This document shows, piece after piece, positions 1-4,912 of a stretch of DNA of 7,195 nt (position 1 is its first letter; each line of letters opens with the position of its first letter). The translations under genes and the position numbers were made by a program. This stretch comes from Lamprobacter sp964516305 (GTDB lineage Bacteria > Pseudomonadota > Gammaproteobacteria > Chromatiales > Chromatiaceae): positions 1-7,195 of the forward strand of contig CAZEZH010000149.1 of NCBI GenBank assembly GCA_964516305.1. Reading direction: 5' to 3'. The notes under the pieces are model-generated. The model was not told the DNA's origin, searched no databases, and was given only the letters and a program-made list of their open reading frames with translations.

Positions 1-1040
1 AGCACGACTGGCTCGATGCCATCATCGCGCTGCCCGACCAGCTCTTCTACAACACTGGCATCTTCACCTACGTCTGGCTGGTCACCAACCGCAAGCCGCC
101 CGAGCGCCAAGGCCAGGTGCAGCTGATCGACGGCACCCGCTTCTTCCGCAAGATGAAGAAGAGCCTCAACAACAAGCGCAACGAGATCACCGAGGCGCAA
201 ATTGCCCACCTGACCCGCGTCTACGGCCATCATCAAGACGGCGAGACCGCGCTCGCTGAGATCCAGTTCCAGAGCGATGACGACACGGAAACCCGCGTCA
301 TCTCGCGCATCTTCGAGAACCGCGAGTTTGGTTACCTCAAGATCACCGTGGAGCGCCCGCTGCGGATGAGCGTCGAGGCCAGTCCGGCTCGTATCGCCGC
401 GCTCGACGATCAGACCGCCTTTGCCAACCTGGCCAGCAGCAAGAAGCGCAAGGATCAAGCGCGGATCGACGACGAGATCGAAGCGGGTCAACAGCAACAA
501 GCGGCCATTCGCAAGATGCTGTCCACGCTGGAAAGCAAGGGCCACTACAAGGACCGCGCCCTCTTCGAGGCCGATCTGACCCGCGCTGCCAAGGCTGCCG
601 ATCTCAAGCTCCCGGCCGCGATCAAGAAGGCCATCTTTGCCGCCCTCGGCAAACGCGACCCTGAGGCCGGGATTTGCCGTGACAGCAAGGGCCGACCCGA
701 GCCAGATAGCGAGCTGCGCGATACCGAGAACATCCCGCTGCCGCCTGGCACCGCGCTCCCGCTGCCGATGGACTTCGGCCCGGACAAGCCCAACGATCGG
801 CTGATTGCGGAGTTCCGCGAGACCATCGATGCCTACATGGCGTCCGAGGTCCTGCCCCATGTCCCGGATGCCTGGGTGGACTACGACAAGACCAAGGTGG
901 GCTACGAGATCCCGATCAACCGGCATTTCTATGTCTACAAGCCGCCGCGTCCGCTGGATGAGATCGAGGCTGATATCAGCCGGCTTGAGGCGGAGATTGC
1001 CGGGTTGCTGAAGGGGCTGAGTCTAACGACTTCAGAATGA
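1..1040 (+). CDS. hsdM: Type I R-M DNA methyltransferase subunit HsdM, C-terminal part (5' end outside window)
   Basis: The reading frame is open from the left edge (first full codon at base 3) to TGA at 1038-1040, giving 345 residues. HsdM is the N6-adenine methyltransferase subunit of type I restriction-modification; it acts with HsdS to methylate the recognition site, using S-adenosylmethionine. The visible start carries the block LPDQLFYNTGI followed by YVWLVTN, then FFRKM and LNNKRNEI, which are hallmarks of the segment after the catalytic NPPF-type motif in HsdM proteins. That motif and the N-terminal domain lie outside the window. The C-terminal third is helical and charged (LDEIEADISRLEAEIAGLL), as expected for contact with HsdS. 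The last residues (SLTTSE) and the stop come from sequence that matches the 3' end of the nearby DUF4258 gene in another frame, so the native C-terminus has probably been replaced. GTG 117 is internal and is not the real start. Confidence 0.95.
   Translation, partial: HDWLDAIIALPDQLFYNTGIFTYVWLVTNRKPPERQGQVQLIDGTRFFRKMKKSLNNKRNEITEAQIAHLTRVYGHHQDGETALAEIQFQSDDDTETRVISRIFENREFGYLKITVERPLRMSVEASPARIAALDDQTAFANLASSKKRKDQARIDDEIEAGQQQQAAIRKMLSTLESKGHYKDRALFEADLTRAAKAADLKLPAAIKKAIFAALGKRDPEAGICRDSKGRPEPDSELRDTENIPLPPGTALPLPMDFGPDKPNDRLIAEFRETIDAYMASEVLPHVPDAWVDYDKTKVGYEIPINRHFYVYKPPRPLDEIEADISRLEAEIAGLLKGLSLTTSE
994..1010 (+). repeat. Direct repeat A (hsdM tail), first copy
   Basis: A 17-base perfect repeat, AGATTGCCGGGTTGCTG, here encoding EIAGLL near the HsdM C-terminus. 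The second copy is at 1372-1388, just before the DUF4258 gene. A few bases to the left also agree imperfectly. It marks one end of a duplicated junction. Confidence 0.85.
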
Positions 1041-1049
1041 GGACGTAGA
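1021..1049 (+). repeat. Direct repeat B (DUF4258 tail), first copy, overlapping the hsdM stop
   Basis: A 29-base segment that matches 1680-1708 at 25 positions, with a 16-base perfect core (1028-1043). Read in the frame used by DUF4258 it gives DFRMRT and a stop (TAG 1046-1048), against DFRMRK and a stop in the intact gene. It is therefore the remaining 3' end of a lost DUF4258 copy. It also contains the GAGGA (1039-1043) that would serve the decayed rhuM start at 1053. Confidence 0.8.
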
Positions 1050-1052
1050 AAC

Positions 1053-1338
1053 ATGAGTGAGCATCAGGAAAGCCGACCCGATGGCGGTTTGCTGATCTAC
1101 CGCGCCGACGAAGGCGCTGCGCCGATTCGTGTTCTGCTCGAAACTGCCATTGACGAAGATACCGAACTGGAACCGCACGCAACTCTTAAGAAATACTTAA
1201 TCGTTCGAGCGGAAGGCAAGCGTCAGGTCAGTCGGCGCTGCCAAAAACTCCCTAGGCAACCAGGAAATCGATACCCGCAACCGCATCACTGATATGTACC
1301 TTGACCGGAACGAGTTTCCCGCCATGCGGCGCCACTAG
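1053..1338 (+). pseudogene. rhuM: Decayed rhuM-family gene (internal deletions and a frameshift)
   Basis: RhuM-family proteins (named from a Salmonella pathogenicity-island gene) are about 300 residues or longer, have unclear function, and are common passengers inside type I R-M loci. Here an open frame from ATG 1053 reads MSEHQE..GGLLIYR....IRVLLE, the usual RhuM N-terminus. It then jumps directly to LEPHATLKKYLIVRAEGKRQVSR, which is the family's EGEL..EAT.K.FL.V..EG.R.V.R block, so the HTH-like stretch between them (WL.Q..MAELF region) is missing. The same frame runs out at TGA 1290-1292 with unrelated residues, but the +1 frame from about 1240 reads AKNSL...EID followed by RNRITDMYLD, matching the C-terminal AKNYL..DEL..LNRIV.MYLD block. 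It ends at TAG 1336-1338. Three family blocks in the right order, in two frames, in under 300 bases mark a pseudogene. It has a good ribosome site (GAGGA 1039-1043), so the first 79 codons might still be translated. Confidence 0.8.
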
Positions 1339-1371
1339 ATCCGCACGGACGACCGCAATGGTTATAAGCGA

Positions 1372-1388
1372 AGATTGCCGGGTTGCTG
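1372..1388 (+). repeat. Direct repeat A, second copy, before DUF4258
   Basis: Perfect 17-base copy of 994-1010. In the hsdM-like frame the surrounding sequence reads KIAGLLFRQMTHER and a stop that overlaps the DUF4258 start. This looks like an older hsdM 3' end running into the next gene. The 66 bases from 1339 to 1404 hold nothing else recognisable. Confidence 0.8.
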
Positions 1389-1404
1389 TTTAGGCAGATG
1401 ACAC

Positions 1405-1707
1405 ATGAAAGATAGGGTTTTGGTGGCGGCATCGAAACGGATCTTGTTTCTCCCGCATGCGATTCGACAGATTTCGCGACCAGATCGCATGATCTCCACT
1501 GAGGAAATCAGGGATGCGATCTTTCATGGCGAGATCATCGAAGAGTATCCTGAGGACGTTCGGGGCGAAAGTTGTCTCGTGCTCAACACGGCCGGCCTCC
1601 GGCCCGTTCATGTGGTGTGCGCACCGCGTGATGATTATTTGGCTGTAATCACTGCCTACCTTCCTTCGCCGGATAAATGGTCTGATGACTTCAGAATGAG
1701 GAAATAG
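1405..1707 (+). CDS. DUF4258 family protein, putative toxin of a TA-like pair
   Basis: A 100-residue protein. DUF4258 proteins are small, RelE/MqsR-sized proteins that are often encoded next to a YgiT-type zinc-finger protein; a toxin role is inferred from that pairing, not proven here. Family marks are visible: a histidine in LPHAIRQ (H18), RMISTEEIRDAI (28-39), GEIIEEYPED (42-51), CLVL (57-60), PVHVV (67-71), ITAY (82-85) and the closing W..DFR.R (92-99). The length is normal and the frame is intact. The start ATG 1405 is preceded only by a weak GGCAG, so translation may be coupled to upstream reading. The stop TAG lies three bases before the GTG of the zinc-finger gene, in the same frame, so the two form one operon. 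Base composition is less GC-rich than hsdM, suggesting a separate origin. Confidence 0.8.
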   Translation: MKDRVLVAASKRILFLPHAIRQISRPDRMISTEEIRDAIFHGEIIEEYPEDVRGESCLVLNTAGLRPVHVVCAPRDDYLAVITAYLPSPDKWSDDFRMRK

Positions 1708-1708
1708 A
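1680..1708 (+). repeat. Direct repeat B, second copy, at the DUF4258 3' end
   Basis: Matches 1021-1049 at 25 of 29 positions. Here it encodes the native DUF4258 C-terminus (WSDDFRMRK, stop 1705-1707). It includes GAGGA 1698-1702, the ribosome site for the GTG start at 1711. Confidence 0.8.
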
Positions 1709-1710
1709 TC

Positions 1711-1926
1711 GTGGAGTGTTTTCATTGTAAAGGCAGTTTAGTCCGTTCTACTGCGCCTCTCAGCATTGATCGGAATGGCTACCACATCACCTGGGAGTCC
1801 GTCCCGGCTTGGGTCTGCACCCAGTGCGGCGAGGCACTGTTCGAGGAAGACGAACTTCATCATATTCAGCTGGCTTTAGAGCGTGTGGACCAGGAAACCA
1901 AGGCCATTTCAGCAAAGGCTGCTTAG
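1711..1926 (+). CDS. YgiT/MqsA-type zinc-finger protein, probable antitoxin partner of DUF4258
   Basis: A 71-residue protein with two CxxC knuckles (C3/C6 in CFHC and C36/C39 in CTQC) around a short beta-rich segment, followed by GEALFEEDEL and a helix. This is the YgiT-type zinc-binding domain found at the N-terminus of the antitoxin MqsA, where it structures the toxin-binding half. The C-terminal HTH that lets MqsA bind its operator is absent, so this protein is unlikely to repress its own operon by itself. The GTG start is supported by GAGGA at 1698-1702 (8-base spacing) and by an in-frame stop just upstream at 1705-1707. Its position immediately after DUF4258 implies that it binds or neutralises that protein; this is inferred from the family pairing. 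Confidence 0.8.
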   Translation: MECFHCKGSLVRSTAPLSIDRNGYHITWESVPAWVCTQCGEALFEEDELHHIQLALERVDQETKAISAKAA

Positions 1927-1992
1927 GCATTATGGCTCTTAAGTTGATTAAGCGGGATATCCTTCCTCTTGAAGGAAAATTATTGGTCCGCT

Positions 1993-1999
1993 GGAGAGG
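1993..1999 (+). promoter_or_regulatory. Ribosome binding site deciding the hsdS start
   Basis: GGAGAGG lies 8 bases before ATG 2008. The frame is also open back to TTG 1969, but that codon has no purine-rich site before it and the 13 extra residues do not resemble HsdS, so ATG 2008 is chosen. Confidence 0.65.
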
Positions 2000-2007
2000 C
2001 TGGTGTC

Positions 2008-3285
2008 ATGAGCTACTTTGCTCGCAGTGATGAACTCGCTCAATGGGCAGCGCATGTCCCGCAAAATTGGGAAAGCGACTGGCTCAAGTGGTCAGTTGAT
2101 CTCTCAACAAAGCGCCCTACCGAAGAAGAACAAGTAACCCTTCCTTATATTTCAAATGAGGATGTTGAGTCATGGACGGGTAAGCTACTGGTTGAGGAAC
2201 CAAAGCCGGCCGAGGCGGATAGCCGGATATTCCAGAAAGACGATGTGCTCTTCAACAAGCTCCGCCCGTACCTTGCTAAGGTTTACCACGCTACGTTTGA
2301 CGGAGTGAGTTCGGGAGAGCTACTTTGCCTCCGGCCTTCAAAGACTGTTGAGCCGCGTTTTCTGTTCTACGTACTTGTATCAAAAGGCTTCATCGACACG
2401 ATCAACGCCAAAACCTTTGGCGCCAAGATGCCCCGTGCAGATTGGGAGATTGTCGGACATCAGCCGCTACCCTTACCAGCACTTGAAACCCAGCAGCGCA
2501 TCGCGAGCTTCCTAGACGAGAAAACAGATCGCATCGACGGGCTGATCGAGAAGAAGCGCGCGCTGCTAGACCGGCTAGCCGAGAAGCGCCAGGCCCTCAT
2601 CACCCGCGCAGTCACCAAGGGTCTCAATCCCGACGCCTCCATGAAACCCTCCGGTATCGACTGGCTCGGGGATATTCCGGCGCATTGGGAGTTGCTACCT
2701 CTGAAGCGGGTCCTGGCAAGTTCCACATACGGTGTTTCGGCTTCTTTGGAACCTTCGGGGCTGGTCGCTGTGCTCCGTATGGGAAACCTTGTCGAAGGCG
2801 AAATCGACTTTGGCGATTTGCGCTTTCTTGATGATATTTCTGAAGAACTCCTACTCGCCGAAAAAGATGTCGTCTTCAATCGTACCAATAGCCTCGATCT
2901 GGTTGGCAAGTCGGCAATCTTTCGTAGCAGTCCCGGCTTTCCCGTCTCGCTGGCTTCCTATCTTGTCCGTTTTCGATTTACCGAGCGCTACGACCCAGAA
3001 TATGCCAACTACGTCATGGGGACGCATGTGCTCATGGCGCTTGGACGCACACTCGCTCTGCCTAGCATTGGTCAAGCCAATCTCAACCCTTCGCGGTATG
3101 CGCTGATTGAATTTCCGATACCTCCAAACAAGGAGCAATCCGAGATCGCCGCGTATCTCAGAGAGAAGTCTAATGAAATCGATAAGATAGCGACGCAGGT
3201 GAAACAGTCAACTGAGGCATTGGCGGAGTATCGCTCCGCCCTCATCACCGCCGCCGTCACCGGCCAGATCGCGGAGCTGCGCTGA
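2008..3285 (+). CDS. hsdS: Type I R-M specificity subunit HsdS
   Basis: A 425-residue protein, normal for HsdS, which recognises the two halves of a bipartite target and holds HsdM and HsdR. The order is classic: target-recognition domain 1 (about residues 1-165, opening with WAAHVPQNWE and containing VLFNKLRPYLAK), central conserved helix (about 168-213, FLDEKTDRIDGLIEKKRALL to LITRAVTKG), target-recognition domain 2 (about 215-378, opening with GIDWLGDIPAHW and containing DVVFNRTN), and a C-terminal conserved helix (about 381-420, YLREKSNEIDK to LITAAVTGQI). The two helices are repeats of each other and form the coiled-coil spacer. No frame break is seen. The target sequence cannot be read from the protein alone. 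Both recognition domains look less GC-rich than the central helix, consistent with domain exchange. The gene is in the same orientation as hsdM and hsdR but separated from both by accessory genes. Confidence 0.95.
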   Translation: MSYFARSDELAQWAAHVPQNWESDWLKWSVDLSTKRPTEEEQVTLPYISNEDVESWTGKLLVEEPKPAEADSRIFQKDDVLFNKLRPYLAKVYHATFDGVSSGELLCLRPSKTVEPRFLFYVLVSKGFIDTINAKTFGAKMPRADWEIVGHQPLPLPALETQQRIASFLDEKTDRIDGLIEKKRALLDRLAEKRQALITRAVTKGLNPDASMKPSGIDWLGDIPAHWELLPLKRVLASSTYGVSASLEPSGLVAVLRMGNLVEGEIDFGDLRFLDDISEELLLAEKDVVFNRTNSLDLVGKSAIFRSSPGFPVSLASYLVRFRFTERYDPEYANYVMGTHVLMALGRTLALPSIGQANLNPSRYALIEFPIPPNKEQSEIAAYLREKSNEIDKIATQVKQSTEALAEYRSALITAAVTGQIAELR

Positions 3286-3286
3286 C

Positions 3287-3433
3287 CAGTGCCGCTATGA
3301 CAATCGCGCCGGGCGGTTGATGTTGCAGGAGATCGATCGGTTGGCGGCGCGCGGCGTGAGTTTCGCGCTGGAGTCCACCTTGAGCGGCAAGAACTATGTG
3401 GCACGCATCCAGGATTGGCGACGTCGGGGGTAA
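3287..3433 (+). pseudogene. Internal fragment of a zeta-toxin-like AAA ATPase
   Basis: Frame 2 immediately after hsdS reads NRAGRLMLQEIDRL, then ARGVSFALESTLSGKNY and IQDWRRRG, then TAA at 3431-3433. This matches the middle of zeta-toxin-like P-loop kinases/ATPases (AGRLML.EI..L...G.SFAFETTLSG..Y...I..WR..GY). The Walker A half before it and all of the protein after the WR..G block are missing; the reading ends exactly where the family would continue with a tyrosine (GGG TA-). Roughly 49 codons remain of a protein normally near 200 residues. It cannot be functional. Both ends look like deletion points, the left one at the hsdS stop. Confidence 0.75.
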
Positions 3434-3438
3434 CTGCT

Positions 3439-3660
3439 ATGGCTAACATCAGCAATGAGCCCATCAGCCCGAGAGACGATTTTCAGGCGGCGTTGACAGC
3501 GATGCGGCGAGCCGCGGACAAGGCGCGCCAACGCGCTCGGGCGAGCACCGGTGTCTTGGTCGTTTGGCGCGATGGTCGTATCGTCGAAGAGTTGGTTGAC
3601 GACACAGGCCAGCTTGCGAGCCGAACGCTGCGTGAAGACGACATGAACGCCCAGCGATAG
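3439..3660 (+). CDS. Small protein, probable companion (antitoxin-like) of the lost zeta-like ATPase
   Basis: A 73-residue open frame from ATG 3439 with a G-rich site (GGGGG, about 3426-3430) upstream. It starts five bases after the stop of the ATPase fragment. The N-terminal half is a basic, alanine-rich helix (ALTAMRRAADKARQRARA) and the second half has the strand-turn VLVVWRDGRIVEEL. Short proteins with this 'helix + VVWRDGRIVEL' layout are common next to zeta-like ATPase genes in Proteobacteria, and I infer that it is the ATPase's partner. It is intact while its neighbour is destroyed, so it would be an orphan. The acidic tail LREDDMNAQR shows no motif. The function is not established, and an antitoxin role is a guess from context. 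Confidence 0.6.
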   Translation: MANISNEPISPRDDFQAALTAMRRAADKARQRARASTGVLVVWRDGRIVEELVDDTGQLASRTLREDDMNAQR

Positions 3661-3711
3661 GTATCTTTAGTCTGCTCGACATAACTGCTCTTATCCGCCA
3701 TGACACTTGCC

Positions 3712-3718
3712 AAGGAGA
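3712..3718 (+). promoter_or_regulatory. Ribosome binding site deciding the vapB start
   Basis: AAGGAGA lies 6 bases before ATG 3725. It excludes the in-frame TTG at 3707, which sits before the site. The gap 3661-3711 upstream may hold the module's promoter, but I see no clear -35/-10 pair. Confidence 0.75.
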
Positions 3719-3724
3719 CCACTA

Positions 3725-3958
3725 ATGCCAGCCGCGACCGTCAATGAACTGGGGCAGGTCCAGATCCCGAAAAACCTTCGGCAACGACTAGGAATCGGCA
3801 AGGGCAGCCGTGTCCGCTTCGACTTGGTCGATGACCACCTAGAAATGCGCGTTGAATCAACCGACGGCGAGGCGCCAGCAGCCGGATTTGGCATGCTGAA
3901 AAGCAAGCGCCCAGCAGTGCCCGCTGACCTCGATCCCGCCTCGTTGGTTCAATCGTGA
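3725..3958 (+). CDS. vapB: AbrB/MazE-type antitoxin VapB
   Basis: A 77-residue protein whose first 45 residues are a swapped-hairpin AbrB/SpoVT DNA-binding domain: TVNELGQVQIPKNLRQRLGI, then GKGSRVRFDL, then LEMRVE. Such antitoxins dimerise, bind their own promoter, and use a disordered C-terminal tail to plug the PIN toxin; the tail here is the segment from about residue 50 to the end (AGFGMLKSKRPAVPADLDPASL). Its stop overlaps the vapC start by four bases (GTGA), the usual translational coupling. The ribosome site is strong, as expected for an antitoxin that must be made in excess. Autoregulation with VapC is inferred from the family. Confidence 0.88.
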   Translation: MPAATVNELGQVQIPKNLRQRLGIGKGSRVRFDLVDDHLEMRVESTDGEAPAAGFGMLKSKRPAVPADLDPASLVQS

Positions 3959-4371
3959 TCGGGCTCGATACCAATGTGCTCGCCCGTTACTACGTGCAAG
4001 ACGAGAGCGATGCAGAAGCGACCCGCCAGCACGAGATGGCGCGACGGCTGATCGAATCCGGCGAGCCGCTGATGGTCGCCAAGACCGTGCTGCTCGAATT
4101 GGAGTGGGTCATGCGGGGTTACTACGGCTTTTCGACAGAGGAGGTGGCCGCAGCTCTGCGCCACCTGATGTCTTTGCCCCAAGTGGTCATCGAACAACGC
4201 GAGGCTGTGGAGCCGGCCATCGCAAACTGTCTGTCAGGACTCGATTTTGCGGATGCTCTACATCTCGCCAGTTATCCAAACTGCGAGCAGGTGGCTTCGT
4301 TCGATGATCGCAAGTTCGCTCGCCGCGCTAAACGTCTTCAACTCATGCCGCCGGTGGTCGTGCCAACCTAG
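3955..4371 (+). CDS. vapC: PIN-domain ribonuclease toxin VapC
   Basis: A 138-residue PIN-domain protein with the full acidic set visible: D5 in IGLDTNVLAR, E48 in LLELEWVMRG, D97 and D100 in GLDFADALHL, and D117 in SFDDRKFARR. These residues hold the metal ions for RNA cleavage; VapC toxins usually cut tRNA or rRNA. The length and spacing are normal, so it should be active. It starts with GTG 3955, inside the vapB stop. The LELEWVLR-type motif and the AbrB-type partner place it in the common proteobacterial AbrB-PIN group. It ends 29 bases from the converging minus-strand antidote gene; no clear terminator hairpin lies between them. Confidence 0.9.
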   Translation: MIGLDTNVLARYYVQDESDAEATRQHEMARRLIESGEPLMVAKTVLLELEWVMRGYYGFSTEEVAAALRHLMSLPQVVIEQREAVEPAIANCLSGLDFADALHLASYPNCEQVASFDDRKFARRAKRLQLMPPVVVPT

Positions 4372-4400
4372 CCGAGCGCCACTATGTCAGAACCAGGCCA

Positions 4401-4706
4401 TCAAGCCTCGATCCGCTGCGCTACCAGCTTGACACCTAGCGCATGACAGACACGGTTGATGGTATCGAAACGCGGCTGCGACTCGGGTCGCAATTCCTTG
4501 TAGAGGGTTTCGCGCGCGATGCCACTCGCCTTGGCGATCTCGGTCATGCCGCGTGCGCGGGCGATATCGCCCATGGCTGCGGCCAACAATGACGGGTCGT
4601 TTTCCTCCAAGACAAGGGTGAGATACTCAGCGATGGCCTGTACGTCTTCCAGGTGCTCGGTGATATCGAACTCGGGCAGATCAGCAATGCGGATCTTCTC
4701 GCTCAT
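4401..4706 (-). CDS. XRE-family addiction-module antidote protein (HigA-like), probably orphan
   Basis: The only clear minus-strand gene: ATG at 4706-4704, TGA at 4403-4401, 101 residues. It begins with the typical antidote opening (RIADLPEFDITEHL, about 6-19), then IAEYL..VLEENDP (25-38), and carries a helix-turn-helix at about 54-72 (MTEIAKASGIARETLYKEL) followed by FDTINRVCHALGVKL. This is the antidote family that normally follows a RelE/ParE-type toxin gene in a toxin-first operon. A GGAG site sits just upstream. Upstream on the same strand only the C-terminal end of such a toxin can be recognised, so the antidote appears to be left alone. It may still bind its old operator or neutralise related toxins elsewhere. 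Confidence 0.88.
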   Translation of the reverse strand: MSEKIRIADLPEFDITEHLEDVQAIAEYLTLVLEENDPSLLAAAMGDIARARGMTEIAKASGIARETLYKELRPESQPRFDTINRVCHALGVKLVAQRIEA

Positions 4707-4709
4707 GAC

Positions 4710-4835
4710 TCAATCCTCCAGAATGGATGCCAAAGCGATGGCTTTAGCGATATCGGTCTGCAGAACGCGAATCCCGGCCCGTATATCGAAAGAAACCGGA
4801 AACTGAAGGCCGATCCTTCCATTCGCGACGACCAT
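4710..4835 (-). pseudogene. Scrap of a RelE/ParE-type toxin 3' end, fused to unrecognised sequence
   Basis: On the minus strand the frame that stops at TGA 4712-4710, just before the antidote start, ends in QTDIAKAIALASILED. This fits the closing helix of the RelE/ParE-like toxins that pair with this antidote family (Q..DI..A..LA..L). Upstream in the same frame the residues (VVANGRIGLQFPVSFDIRAGI) lack the family's RI..GPGYR.Y and LL.GGDK.TQ blocks. About 40 codons run from ATG 4835; the frame is closed by TAG a few codons further up. I read this as a toxin gene deleted except for its last 15-20 codons and joined to foreign sequence. The opposite strand of the same stretch is also open to TAA at 4869-4871, so which strand the foreign part belongs to is unclear. 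The segment 4836-4912 holds no other recognisable gene. Confidence 0.45.
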
Positions 4836-4912
4836 TTTGACGAAGTGCAGGGTCAGACGCTAGAGCGCTAAAGTGAGTTGACTATGCTGAAAACTGATAC
4901 CAAGGTTCCGCA

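Noticed and set aside
1390..1725. Minus-strand open frame opposite DUF4258
   Set aside because: The plus strand carries the full DUF4258 motif set; the antisense frame shows no motif.
1969..2007. TTG 1969 as the hsdS start
   Set aside because: There is no ribosome site before it, the added 13 residues are unlike HsdS N-termini, and ATG 2008 has GGAGAGG at good spacing.
3072..3464. Minus-strand open frame across the hsdS 3' end and the zeta-like scrap
   Set aside because: It has no motif, while the plus strand has the HsdS conserved helix and the ATPase block in the same place.
4372..4400. Bidirectional terminator between the converging vapC and antidote genes
   Set aside because: The 29-base gap has no stable inverted repeat followed by a T run.
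4878..4912. TTGACT at 4878-4883 as a -35 box for the XRE-ImmA gene
   Set aside because: No acceptable -10 hexamer lies 16-18 bases downstream before the ATG; the match is probably chance.
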